Assembly: GCF_008974225.1 (NCBI RefSeq)
Contig: NZ_BKZR01000044.1
Span: 1-25,670 of the forward strand
Source: Weizmannia acidilactici
GTDB lineage: Bacteria; Bacillota; Bacilli; Bacillales; Bacillaceae_C
DNA: 25,670 bases
Reading direction: 5' to 3'
Below are positions 1 through 7,074 of this stretch, piece by piece. The stretch's first letter is position 1; each line of letters starts with the position of its first letter. The notes under the pieces are model-generated. The model did no database searches, had not been told where the DNA came from, and saw only the letters and a program-made list of their open reading frames with translations. A program made the translations under genes and the position numbers.

Positions 1-25
1 CCGGAATTTTTTATATTTAACCGGA

Positions 26-43
26 AATGAAAACGCTATTGAC
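26..43 (+). promoter_or_regulatory. cre-like box 1 of the tre operon
   Basis: The 18-bp sequence AATGAAAACGCTATTGAC occurs here and again at 102-119. Its left half matches the CcpA site consensus (TGWAANCGNTNWCA) but the last two bases do not, giving 12 of 14. It overlaps the -35 box of the tre promoter, a position where bound CcpA would block polymerase. The exact duplication argues for function; the imperfect right half lowers certainty. Confidence 0.55.
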
Positions 44-67
44 AACGGTGTATATACTGGATATTAT
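39..67 (+). promoter_or_regulatory. tre operon promoter
   Basis: TTGACA at 39-44 and TATTAT at 62-67 are 17 bp apart, a good sigma-A promoter. An alternative -10, TATAAT at 65-70, would give a 20-bp spacer. The promoter is flanked by operator-like palindromes and cre-like boxes, as expected for a catabolite-repressed, substrate-induced PTS operon. Confidence 0.65.
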
Positions 68-77
68 AATAACATGA

Positions 78-91
78 CTTGTATATACAAG
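78..91 (+). promoter_or_regulatory. TreR operator palindrome
   Basis: CTTGTATATACAAG is a perfect 14-bp palindrome and fits the operator type known for Bacillus TreR. A weaker copy (GGTGTATATACTGG, 47-60) lies between the -35 and -10 boxes. Two sites, in the spacer and just downstream of the -10, suit repression that is lifted by trehalose-6-phosphate binding to the TreR encoded at the operon's end. Confidence 0.7.
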
Positions 92-101
92 ATTCAAAAT
101 T

Positions 102-119
102 AATGAAAACGCTATTGAC
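102..119 (+). promoter_or_regulatory. cre-like box 2 of the tre operon
   Basis: Exact second copy of AATGAAAACGCTATTGAC, 76 bp after the first. It lies between the TreR operator and the ribosome binding site of the first gene, so it could act as a roadblock cre. Same caveat as box 1 about the right half of the consensus. Confidence 0.5.
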
Positions 120-136
120 CAAAAGAGGTGGCTATC

Positions 137-622
137 TTGTTCAAATTGTTTCAAAAAAAACCGCAAGAAGAACATATTTATGCACCTTTAAAAGGTGAAG
201 CTGTTGCGATTGAAGCAGTTCCCGATCCAACTTTTGCTGAAAAAATGATGGGAGACGGGATTGCCATTAAACCGGTTGACGGGAAATTGGTAGCTCCATT
301 TGACGGAGAAGTGATCCAGGTGTTCCCTACGAAGCATGCCATCGGGCTTCGCGGCACATCAGGGCTGGAACTTTTAATTCATATCGGATTGGAAACGGTA
401 TCGTTAAATGGCAAAGGTTTTGAAGCCGCTGTTAAGGCAGGGGATAAAGTAAAAAAAGGCGACCCGCTCATCACATTTAATCTTGCTTTTATAAAAGAAT
501 GGGCAGCGGACTCCATTACATCCATTGTCATTACAAATGGAGAAAAGGTAAAATCCCTTGAAAAGAAGACAGGCGTTGAAGCTTTGGCAGGGGAAACAGA
601 AATAATGACTGCACAATTATAG
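137..622 (+). CDS. PTS glucose-type EIIA, trehalose operon
   Basis: A 161-residue EIIA(Glc) protein that passes phosphate from HPr to the EIIB domain of TreP. The fold's two active-site histidines are visible: His67 in the TKH-AIGL segment and His82 in LLIHIGLETV, the latter the phosphorylated one. I chose the TTG at 137 rather than the GTG at 128, because the Shine-Dalgarno sequence AGAGGTGG (124-131) would overlap the GTG and lies 5 nt before the TTG; the resulting N-terminus, MFKLFQKK, resembles family starts. It is 46 nt upstream of treP. B. subtilis TreP borrows EIIA from other PTS proteins, so a dedicated free-standing EIIA here is a notable difference. The domain call is secure; exclusive service to trehalose uptake is inferred from position. 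Confidence 0.93.
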   Translation: MFKLFQKKPQEEHIYAPLKGEAVAIEAVPDPTFAEKMMGDGIAIKPVDGKLVAPFDGEVIQVFPTKHAIGLRGTSGLELLIHIGLETVSLNGKGFEAAVKAGDKVKKGDPLITFNLAFIKEWAADSITSIVITNGEKVKSLEKKTGVEALAGETEIMTAQL

Positions 623-668
623 CTGGAAATTGAGTGCGCCAATATAGATATACAGGAGGAAAAACAGC

Positions 669-2087
669 ATGGCAAAAATCAGCAATGAATCTGTCAAACA
701 GATTGTTGAGGCTGTAGGGGGAAAGGAAAATATTGCGGCTGCGACACATTGTGTGACAAGGCTGCGGTTTGCATTAAAAGATGAAGGAAAAGTAAACAAA
801 GAACGACTTGAAAAAATTGACCTTGTAAAAGGGTCTTTCTTGGCAAACGGGCAATACCAGGTGGTAATCGGTCAGGGGATCGTTGATAAAGTATATGATA
901 AAATGATCGAAATTACTGGGATTGGGGAAGCATCTAAAGATGATGTCAAAAACGAAGCAGCTAAAAAAATGAACCCGCTTCAACGATTTGTCAAAATGCT
1001 TTCCGATATATTTATTCCAATTTTGCCGGCAATCGTAACAGCAGGTTTGTTAATGGGCTTAAACAATCTTTTAACAGGCCAAGGCATTTTCTACGATCAA
1101 AAATCATTCATTGAAGTGCATAAAAACTGGGCAGGGCTTGCCGATATGATCAATATTATCGCAAATACTGCTTTCACATTCCTGCCTGCGTTAATCGGCT
1201 GGTCGGCTGTTAAACGGTTTGGCGGCAACCCGCTGCTCGGAATTGTAATCGGGACCATGATGATTCATCCAAACTTATTAAATGCTTATTCATACGGCGA
1301 AGCTTTGAAAAACCACACAATACCAACATGGGATTTATTCGGTTATCATGTCAATAAAATCGGTTATCAGGGGCAAGTACTGCCTGTCCTCGTTTCATCC
1401 TTTATTTTGGCTAAACTGGAAATCTATTTAAAAAAACATATTCCGGATTCCGTACAGTTGCTGCTTGTTGCACCAATTGCACTATTGATAACAGGATTTG
1501 TTACGTTCATTGCGGTCGGACCGATTACTTTTGGAATCGGGAACTGGATTACTGGCCTCATTGTTGCGGTGTTTAATAATGTGCCGGCAATCGGGGGGTT
1601 AATTTACGGCGGCTGCTATGCACTGCTTGTCATTACAGGGATGCACCAGGCTTTCCTTGCTGTTGATTTCCAATTGATTTCAAGCACTGGCGGCACTTAT
1701 TTATGGCCGATTCTCGTGATGTCCAATATTGCACAAGGTTCCGTAGCACTTGCGATGATGTTTCTGGCAAAAGATAAAAATGTTAAAGGGCTGGCGGGTA
1801 CATCAACCGTTTCCGCATACCTTGGCATTACAGAACCGGCGATGTTCGGGGTCAATCTCCGTTATAAATTTCCATTCGTATGTGCACTGATCGGATCGGC
1901 GATTGCAGGGATTATTTTGGCAACCGGCCATGTAAAAGCCCCGGCGATCGGTGTCGGCGGGATTCCGGGATTTTTATCTATTTTCCCGCAATCATGGGGA
2001 ACGTTCTTTATCGGTATGGCAGTCGCACTCATTGTACCTTTCGTGTTAACCTTCGTATTTGGAAAAGCAAAAAGACAAAAAGCATAA
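669..2087 (+). CDS. treP: PTS trehalose-specific EIIBC component
   Basis: This 472-residue membrane permease takes up trehalose and phosphorylates it to trehalose-6-phosphate. The N-terminal EIIB domain (about residues 1-90) has the phospho-cysteine Cys28 in the motif ATHCVTRLRF. From about residue 105 an EIIC domain of some ten hydrophobic segments follows, with family patterns such as GMHQAF and GITEPAMFGV. There is no fused EIIA, in agreement with the separate EIIA gene just upstream. Length matches B. subtilis TreP. The start is set by AGGAGG 8-9 nt before the ATG. Sugar specificity rests on the adjacent phosphotrehalase and TreR genes as well as the sequence. Confidence 0.93.
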   Translation: MAKISNESVKQIVEAVGGKENIAAATHCVTRLRFALKDEGKVNKERLEKIDLVKGSFLANGQYQVVIGQGIVDKVYDKMIEITGIGEASKDDVKNEAAKKMNPLQRFVKMLSDIFIPILPAIVTAGLLMGLNNLLTGQGIFYDQKSFIEVHKNWAGLADMINIIANTAFTFLPALIGWSAVKRFGGNPLLGIVIGTMMIHPNLLNAYSYGEALKNHTIPTWDLFGYHVNKIGYQGQVLPVLVSSFILAKLEIYLKKHIPDSVQLLLVAPIALLITGFVTFIAVGPITFGIGNWITGLIVAVFNNVPAIGGLIYGGCYALLVITGMHQAFLAVDFQLISSTGGTYLWPILVMSNIAQGSVALAMMFLAKDKNVKGLAGTSTVSAYLGITEPAMFGVNLRYKFPFVCALIGSAIAGIILATGHVKAPAIGVGGIPGFLSIFPQSWGTFFIGMAVALIVPFVLTFVFGKAKRQKA

Positions 2088-2104
2088 ATCTTAAAGACAG
2101 GAGA

Positions 2105-2133
2105 CCTGTGCGATTATTCGTACAGGCCCTTTT
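2105..2133 (+). terminator. intercistronic hairpin between treP and treC
   Basis: CCTGTGCG (2105-2112) and CGTACAGG (2119-2126) form an 8-bp stem with one G-U pair and a 6-nt loop, followed by CCCTTTT. The tail is short for a full terminator, so it may be a leaky terminator or a stability element that lowers treC expression relative to treP. Confidence 0.4.
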
Positions 2134-2165
2134 GGATAATATAGAAGGATTCGGTGGTGTAAAAA

Positions 2166-3854
2166 TTGAAACAACCTTGGTGGAAAAAAGCAGTCGTTTA
2201 TCAAATTTATCCCAAAAGCTTTAATGATACAAACGGGGATGGCATCGGCGATCTTAAGGGGATTATTGAAAAATTGGATTATTTAAAGATTCTTGGCATC
2301 GATGTTGTTTGGCTGACACCGATTTATCAATCCCCGCAGCGTGATAACGGTTATGATATCAGTGATTATTATGCCATTGATGAAACATATGGAACAATGC
2401 ATGAGTTTGATCAGTTGCTCACAGAAGCCCATGCGCGAGGCATTAAAATCATTATGGACATTGTTGTGAACCATACTTCAATCGCACATCAATGGTTTAT
2501 CGAAAGTTCCTCATCGAAAGACAGCCCTTACCGTGATTATTATATATGGAAAGATCCGGTGGACGGCAAGGAGCCGAACAACTGGGTTTCAAAATTCGGT
2601 GGCCCGGCATGGCAATATGATGAAAAAACAGGGCAATATTACTTGCATCTGTTTGATGTGACACAAGCGGATTTAAACTGGGAAAATGAAAAGGTCCGTG
2701 AAGAAATTTATAAAATGATGGAATTTTGGTTTCAAAAAGGTGTCGACGGCTTCCGTCTGGATGTTATTAATTTGATTTCAAAAAATCAGGACTTCCCGGA
2801 TGATGACGGGTCAGTACCACCTGGGGACGGCCGCAAATTTTACACAGACGGCCCGCGCATTCATGAATTTTTGCATGAAATGAACCGTAGAGTATTTTCA
2901 AAGTACGATGCGATTACAGTAGGGGAAATGTCTTCAACAACAATAGAGGACAGCATCCGCTATACGAATCCAGACGCGCAGGAATTAAGCATGGTGTTTA
3001 ATTTTCATCACCTAAAAGTTGATTATGAAAACGGTGATAAATGGACAGCGGCGGATTTTGATTTTATCGCATTAAAGCGAATTCTCTCCACATGGCAAAC
3101 GCGCATGCACGATGGCGGGGGATGGAATGCGTTGTTCTGGTGCAACCACGATCAGCCAAGAATAGTTTCTAGATATGGGAATGACGGTAAATACCGCGTG
3201 GAATCGGCCAAAATGCTGGCGACTACCATCCATATGATGCAAGGCACGCCTTACATTTACCAGGGCGAAGAGATCGGTATGACAAACCCGCATTTTGACT
3301 GGATTGAAGATTATCGTGATGTTGAATCCTTAAATATGTATAAGATATTAAAAGAACAAGGAAAGTCCGATACGGAAATTATGGCAATTCTGAAACAGAA
3401 ATCCCGGGACAATTCACGGACCCCGATGCAATGGTGCAGTGGGAAAAACGGTGGTTTTACAACAGGAAAGCCGTGGATTGCGGTGGCTTCGAATTTCAGA
3501 GATATCAATGTCGAGGATGCCTTGAAAAATAAAGATTCTATTTTCTACCATTACCAAAAACTGATTCAATTGCGGAAAAAATATGATGTGATCACTTACG
3601 GAAATTACCAGCTGATTCTCCCTGAACACCCTGAAATTTTTGCGTATCTCAGAAACGGGGAAGAAGAAAAGCTTTTAGTGGTAAATAATTTTTACGGGAA
3701 ACCGGCACAGTTTGAACTGCCGGAAGAATTGGATCTTAAGCAGTATGGGCATGCTGAAATCCTAATTGCCAATTACAAGGATTCCCCTGAAGATTTCCAT
3801 TCCATTGCGCTGCGCCCTTATGAATCCATTGTTTATTATATGAAGAAATCGTAA
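2166..3854 (+). CDS. treC: alpha,alpha-phosphotrehalase (GH13)
   Basis: Cytosolic trehalose-6-phosphate hydrolase, releasing glucose and glucose-6-phosphate. At 562 residues it matches B. subtilis TreA (561). The GH13 motifs are all present in order: DIVVNH (98-103), GFRLDV with nucleophile Asp199, VGEMS with acid/base Glu254, and NHDQPR with Asp329. The start is TTG at 2166, preceded by the weak site GGTGGTG. It follows treP after 78 nt containing a hairpin and is followed by treR after 42 nt. The opening MKQPWWKKAVVYQIYP is typical of oligo-1,6-glucosidase and phosphotrehalase alike, so context decides: PTS uptake yields trehalose-6-phosphate. Gene is called treA in B. subtilis. Confidence 0.93.
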   Translation: MKQPWWKKAVVYQIYPKSFNDTNGDGIGDLKGIIEKLDYLKILGIDVVWLTPIYQSPQRDNGYDISDYYAIDETYGTMHEFDQLLTEAHARGIKIIMDIVVNHTSIAHQWFIESSSSKDSPYRDYYIWKDPVDGKEPNNWVSKFGGPAWQYDEKTGQYYLHLFDVTQADLNWENEKVREEIYKMMEFWFQKGVDGFRLDVINLISKNQDFPDDDGSVPPGDGRKFYTDGPRIHEFLHEMNRRVFSKYDAITVGEMSSTTIEDSIRYTNPDAQELSMVFNFHHLKVDYENGDKWTAADFDFIALKRILSTWQTRMHDGGGWNALFWCNHDQPRIVSRYGNDGKYRVESAKMLATTIHMMQGTPYIYQGEEIGMTNPHFDWIEDYRDVESLNMYKILKEQGKSDTEIMAILKQKSRDNSRTPMQWCSGKNGGFTTGKPWIAVASNFRDINVEDALKNKDSIFYHYQKLIQLRKKYDVITYGNYQLILPEHPEIFAYLRNGEEEKLLVVNNFYGKPAQFELPEELDLKQYGHAEILIANYKDSPEDFHSIALRPYESIVYYMKKS

Positions 3855-3896
3855 TTCTCTGCCATACCATGTTACAATGACTAATGGTGATTTAAA

Positions 3897-4616
3897 ATGA
3901 GAGAGAATAAATATATGTTGATCTATAACGAACTAGCGGACAAAATCCAAAAAGGAAAGATCGAATCAAACAGCATGCTGCCATCTGAACATATTTTGGC
4001 TGAACAGTTTTCTACGTCCAGGGAAACGATCCGAAAAGCGCTTAATCTTTTGTCGCAAAATGGGTATATCCAGAAAATAAAAGGAAAAGGCTCAGTAGTA
4101 CTGGATGTAAAAAAGTTCGATTTTCCGGTTTCTGGACTGGTCAGTTTTCGCGAAATTGCAGAGAGCTCGGGAAAGGCCTGGCGGACGAATGTACATGAAT
4201 TAGTGCTGGTAAAACCCGATGAAACATTATGCCAGCGCTTAAAAATATCAGGAAAAGAAGAAGTTTGGCAAGTCATCAGATCACGGGAAGTCGATCAAGA
4301 AAATATTATATTAGACAAAGACTATATCCGAAGAAAATTTGTTCCAACCATCACAAAAGATATATGCGAAGTTTCACTTTACCAATATTTCGAAAAAAAG
4401 CTCGGTCTTGTCATCAGTTTTGCGAAAAAAGAAATTACAGTGGAAGAAGCAACCGAGGAAGATTACAAGTATTTGGATATGAAGGAATACAATCATGTGG
4501 TCGTTGTACGGAACCAAGTTTATTTGGATGATACGAGCCTTTTGCAATACACGGAATCGCGGCACAGGCTGGATAAATTCCGGTTTGTGGATTTTGCAAG
4601 ACGCGAGCACCGGTAA
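3897..4616 (+). CDS. treR: trehalose operon repressor, GntR/HutC family
   Basis: A 239-residue transcription factor, the same size as B. subtilis TreR (238). Residues about 5-70 form a GntR winged helix (LPSEHILAEQF, TSRETIRKALNLL, wing GYIQKIKGKGSVV). Residues about 85-235 form a UTRA effector domain, which in this family binds trehalose-6-phosphate and releases DNA. It is last in the tre operon, and the palindromes at 47-60 and 78-91 are its likely operators. The ATG at 3897 follows GGTGAT; a second in-frame ATG at codon 7 is less well placed. It may also be transcribed from its own start, since a TACAAT-like -10 lies in the 42-nt gap, but no clear -35 was seen. Confidence 0.92.
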   Translation: MRENKYMLIYNELADKIQKGKIESNSMLPSEHILAEQFSTSRETIRKALNLLSQNGYIQKIKGKGSVVLDVKKFDFPVSGLVSFREIAESSGKAWRTNVHELVLVKPDETLCQRLKISGKEEVWQVIRSREVDQENIILDKDYIRRKFVPTITKDICEVSLYQYFEKKLGLVISFAKKEITVEEATEEDYKYLDMKEYNHVVVVRNQVYLDDTSLLQYTESRHRLDKFRFVDFARREHR

Positions 4617-4689
4617 TTTTCTGCATTTCATTTTTTTGTTCCACTATGGTAGAATAGAGGAAATCTTCCGGAGAAAATGAGGGTGAACC

Positions 4690-5085
4690 ATGAAAAAAGT
4701 AATCCCACATATTACGATTGAAAACTGCAAAGAAGTGATCGAATTTTACCGTGATGTATTTAAGGGCGAAATTAAAAATGCCAAGCTTGCGGACGGGATC
4801 GAAATGTTTAAAGGGCATGAAGGAAAATATATTCATGCCGAGCTGCATATTGGAGACTGCGCGCTGTATTTTAACGATGTATTTGGGGATCCTCCTGTAA
4901 AAGGAAACTACATCCAGCTTTCTTTGGACCTTGAAAGTGAAGAAGAAATCAACCGCATTTACAGTGCATTGTCTGAAGGCGGGCAGGTGACAATGGAACT
5001 GCAGAAAACATTTTGGGGTGCGCTGTATGCCAAGGTAAAAGACAGGCACGGGATTGAATGGGAATTAAATTATTATGAACAATAA
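4690..5085 (+). CDS. VOC/PhnB-like (glyoxalase-fold) protein
   Basis: A 131-residue protein of the vicinal-oxygen-chelate superfamily, closest in style to PhnB/YjdN-type members. It opens with VIPHITIENCKEVIEFYRDVF and ends with a VKDRHGIEWELNYY strand, the usual closing segment of these proteins. The function of this subgroup is generally unknown and metal ligands cannot be assigned with confidence. It has its own site GAGGGTG before the ATG and a weak candidate promoter (TTTCAT at 4626-4631, TAGAAT at 4650-4655). It therefore looks independent of the tre operon. Its stop codon lies inside the bidirectional terminator at 5081-5117. Confidence 0.75.
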   Translation: MKKVIPHITIENCKEVIEFYRDVFKGEIKNAKLADGIEMFKGHEGKYIHAELHIGDCALYFNDVFGDPPVKGNYIQLSLDLESEEEINRIYSALSEGGQVTMELQKTFWGALYAKVKDRHGIEWELNYYEQ

Positions 5086-5117
5086 GAAACAGGCTTTCCG
5101 CCAGCCTGTTTCTTATT
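5081..5117. terminator. bidirectional terminator between convergent genes
   Basis: A perfect 15-bp inverted repeat, AATAAGAAACAGGCT (5081-5095) and its complement (5103-5117), encloses a 7-nt loop. T-rich or A-rich ends serve both strands. The stop codons of the VOC gene and the nuclease gene both sit within the stem arms, so the two coding regions are packed onto one terminator. Confidence 0.9.
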
Positions 5118-5892
5118 TATAAAGTTCGCAGGCGTAGCCGTCCTTGTCGCCGTCCATATAGGAGCGGTAAGCAGGATTGGAGCGCGGTACGCCATTCGGG
5201 TATTTTTTTCTCAATTCTGTGCAATTTTGAAAATTGTCGGTGCTGCTGTTTGTACTTTTTTGCTGACCGGTTGTTTCGGAAGATGCGCTTCCTTTTACAC
5301 AGCCGTTAAAACCGCGGTCTGTCGCATAGCCTTTTTGTGACCAGATTCTGAGAGACGCGTTCTTTGCCTGCTGCTCGGCTTTTTCGAACGTGCTTAAATA
5401 CTTATAAGGCGGTTCATATACATAAGCGACGCGCGCATACCCTTCTTTCAGCAGCTGTTCCTGCACGGATTTGCCGTCCACGAAAACATAAGCGAGCAGC
5501 CGGCCATATTTATCACGCTCAGCGCCGCTATCGAACTCAATGGTCAGTTTGCCGCTGCTGACGAGCTGCTTATTCCGGTAGTAGGCCGCTTTTGCATACG
5601 GCTGCACGCACTGACCCGGTTTTTTCGATTCTGGTGTATCAACCAGCAAATAGCGGACTGTTTCTTCCCTTCCGTTATAGTAGACTTTGATCGTATCCCC
5701 ATCGGTCACATCGGCAAGCTTGACCGGAATTTGCTTGCCGGTTGTTTGGCCGGATTGGCTTCTGCTTTGCTGGGATGTCGCCTGTTTTGTGGCAGTCTGT
5801 GTGCTGCTGCCATTATATGGTTCACATGCTGCCGCAGCCATTAAGAACATGGCAATGATGAATCCAAGCCAGCCAACTTTTCTTTTTTTCAT
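5113..5892 (-). CDS. lipoprotein thermonuclease with excalibur domain
   Basis: A 259-residue exported nuclease. Residues 1-22 are a lipoprotein signal ending in AAAA before Cys23, so the mature protein should be anchored to the outer face of the membrane. A Ser/Thr/Gln-rich linker follows (about 28-52). The staphylococcal-nuclease domain spans about 53-185 with the full catalytic set: Asp66 in DGDT, Arg80, Asp85-Thr-Pro-Glu88, and Arg131 in RDKYGR. The C-terminus is an excalibur calcium-binding motif (DGDKDGYACE). B. subtilis YncB has a similar nuclease domain. Likely roles are DNA scavenging or degradation of incoming DNA. The site AAGGGGAAGAG precedes the ATG; a weak promoter (TTAAAA-17-TAAAAT, 5928-5956) lies upstream. 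Confidence 0.9.
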   Translation of the reverse strand: MKKRKVGWLGFIIAMFLMAAAACEPYNGSSTQTATKQATSQQSRSQSGQTTGKQIPVKLADVTDGDTIKVYYNGREETVRYLLVDTPESKKPGQCVQPYAKAAYYRNKQLVSSGKLTIEFDSGAERDKYGRLLAYVFVDGKSVQEQLLKEGYARVAYVYEPPYKYLSTFEKAEQQAKNASLRIWSQKGYATDRGFNGCVKGSASSETTGQQKSTNSSTDNFQNCTELRKKYPNGVPRSNPAYRSYMDGDKDGYACELYK

Positions 5893-5966
5893 TTCTCTTC
5901 CCCTTGTCTTAAAAAGTCTGCTTCATTATTTTACCATGAGTTTAAAAAGTTTTTAAGGCATGGGAT

Positions 5967-5995
5967 TTGACAAAATACCTATAGGGGTATATGAT
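5967..5995 (+). promoter_or_regulatory. promoter with CstR-type operator in spacer
   Basis: TTGACA (5967-5972) and TATGAT (5990-5995) with a 17-bp spacer make a strong sigma-A promoter. The spacer is filled by ATACCTATAGGGGTAT (5975-5990), a near-palindrome with the GGGTAT half-site known for CsoR/CstR-family repressors. The same 15-bp core recurs at 6697-6711. Binding would exclude polymerase until persulfide disables the repressor encoded by the second gene. Confidence 0.85.
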
Positions 5996-6037
5996 GGTTT
6001 CTGTAATTGAATTTTGGGCAGGAGGTCATTCGTGTAA

Positions 6038-6370
6038 ATGTATGTTGTTTTCTTCATTCTTGCTCTGATCCTCATTAAAATTGGTTATACACGATATTTT
6101 CCGGTCCACGGAATAACGCGGACAGAATTAAGAATTGATGATATGGAAAATAAAGTGGTGGTCGACGTAAGGGATTACCAGGATGCAGGCAGTGGATCCG
6201 TTCAAGGCGCCATTACGATCCCAACCGCCTATTTAAAAAGATTTTCCTGCCAAATTCCAAAGGGCAACCTGCATATTATTTCTTCAAACCAGCTTGAAGC
6301 CAATTTCGGCATCCGGTTTTTGCGCAGGAAAGGATTTCACATTAGCTCTTACTCTGTGATTCACTCATAA
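6038..6370 (+). CDS. membrane-anchored rhodanese-like protein, no active-site Cys
   Basis: A 110-residue protein with an N-terminal membrane segment (about residues 2-16) and a rhodanese-like domain (DVRDYQDAG, GAITIPTAYLKR, GIRFLRRKGF). Where active rhodaneses carry the CxxGxR loop this one has SSNQLEAN, so the persulfide-carrying cysteine is absent; the only Cys lies elsewhere (FSCQIP). I recall similar proteins in other Bacillus genomes annotated as sulfurtransferases, so this looks like a maintained family rather than decay. It is first in a two-gene unit with the CstR-like repressor 18 nt downstream. AGGAGGT lies 11 nt before the ATG. A binding or scaffolding role in persulfide handling is inference. 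Confidence 0.75.
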   Translation: MYVVFFILALILIKIGYTRYFPVHGITRTELRIDDMENKVVVDVRDYQDAGSGSVQGAITIPTAYLKRFSCQIPKGNLHIISSNQLEANFGIRFLRRKGFHISSYSVIHS

Positions 6371-6388
6371 TATAGAGGAGGAAAAAAG

Positions 6389-6649
6389 GTGCAATATGAT
6401 GACCAAATCAAAAACCGCGTCAAAAGAATTGAAGGCCAATTGCGGGGCGTGTTGCGGATGATGGAACAACAGGACAACTGCAAAGATGTCATCACCCAGC
6501 TGTCTGCAGCGCGTACGGCGATTGACCGTGCGATCGGTGTAATTGTCAGCGCCAATCTGGTGGAATGTGTCCAAAAAGCGGGGCAAAACGGGGAAGATAC
6601 GGAAAGTCTTGTGAAAGAAGCGGTCAACCTGCTTGTGAAAAGTCGCTGA
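6389..6649 (+). CDS. cstR: CstR-like persulfide-sensing repressor
   Basis: An 86-residue all-helical repressor of the CsoR/RcnR family. Cysteines fall at positions 31 (DNCKDVITQLSA) and 60 (LVECVQ), the same numbering as the reactive pair of S. aureus CstR. The copper-binding histidine of CsoR is replaced by Asn56, which argues for persulfide sensing rather than copper. The start is GTG with GAGGAGG 7 nt upstream. It lies between two rhodanese-fold proteins, and operators of the right type precede both transcription units, so autoregulation is likely. A chromosomal copZ/copA neighbourhood, which would favour CsoR, is absent. Confidence 0.85.
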   Translation: MQYDDQIKNRVKRIEGQLRGVLRMMEQQDNCKDVITQLSAARTAIDRAIGVIVSANLVECVQKAGQNGEDTESLVKEAVNLLVKSR

Positions 6650-6652
6650 AAA

Positions 6653-6674
6653 CGGGGAGGCTCCGGCCTTCCCG
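6653..6674 (+). terminator. hairpin after cstR
   Basis: CGGGGAGG (6653-6660) pairs with CCTTCCCG (6667-6674) with one G-U pair and a 6-nt loop. The following CAGAAAAATTTT is not a clean U-tract. It probably weakens read-through into the next gene, which has its own promoter. Confidence 0.45.
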
Positions 6675-6696
6675 CAGAAAAATTTTATGTGATGAT

Positions 6697-6715
6697 ATAC
6701 CTATAGGGGTAATAT
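6697..6715 (+). promoter_or_regulatory. second CstR-type operator with -10
   Basis: ATACCTATAGGGGTA repeats exactly the 15-bp core of the site at 5975. A TAATAT -10 (6710-6715) overlaps its right end; no strong -35 is seen. This places the downstream rhodanese in the same regulon through a separate promoter. Confidence 0.75.
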
Positions 6716-6730
6716 AAGGGGGAATTGATC

Positions 6731-7027
6731 ATGAAACAAATTTCAACACAGGAAGTCGAAGAAAAACGAAAAAAGGGAGAGAAACTTCATATTATTGATG
6801 TGCGTGAAACAGATGAAGTTGCGGAAGGAAAAATCCCGGGTGCGGTGAATATCCCGCTCGGCCTTTTGGAGTTCCGCTTGCAGGATCTCGACCGTTCCAA
6901 AAATTACATTGTTGTCTGCCATTCCGGCGGGCGCAGCTATATGGCCTGCCAGTTTCTTGAAAGCCGCGGCTTCGATGTCACGAACCTGAGCGGCGGCATG
7001 ATGTCCTGGACTGGCGAAATCGAGTGA
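6731..7027 (+). CDS. single-domain rhodanese, active-site CHSGGRS
   Basis: A 98-residue cytosolic sulfurtransferase. It has the full rhodanese layout: IIDVRE near residue 24, GAVNIPLG, and the persulfide loop CHSGGRS with catalytic Cys63, followed by GGMMSW. It would move sulfane sulfur between thiols, in keeping with control by a persulfide sensor. The ATG at 6731 is preferred to the TTG at 6725 because GGGGG (6718-6722) is 8 nt upstream of the ATG. It is the third gene of the CstR module, with its own operator. No sqr or cstB-like dioxygenase is visible nearby, so this is a minimal version of the system. Confidence 0.9.
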   Translation: MKQISTQEVEEKRKKGEKLHIIDVRETDEVAEGKIPGAVNIPLGLLEFRLQDLDRSKNYIVVCHSGGRSYMACQFLESRGFDVTNLSGGMMSWTGEIE

Positions 7028-7039
7028 AAAAGTTTCTTA

Positions 7040-7068
7040 TTGATCTTATGTTAAAAAAAGGGTAATAT
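7040..7068 (+). promoter_or_regulatory. promoter of the 6S RNA candidate
   Basis: TTGATC (7040-7045) and TAATAT (7063-7068) are 17 bp apart, predicting a start near 7075. No ribosome site with an open frame follows, in agreement with a non-coding transcript. Confidence 0.6.
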
Positions 7069-7074
7069 ATGAAT

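Noticed and set aside
4435..5049. Long 204-codon reverse-strand open frame opposite treR and the VOC gene
   Set aside because: It has no ribosome site or family-like sequence and is fully antisense to two convincing genes; it is a shadow of their codon use.
6361..6627. Reverse-strand frame opposite cstR
   Set aside because: Antisense to a well-supported repressor gene and has no start signals.
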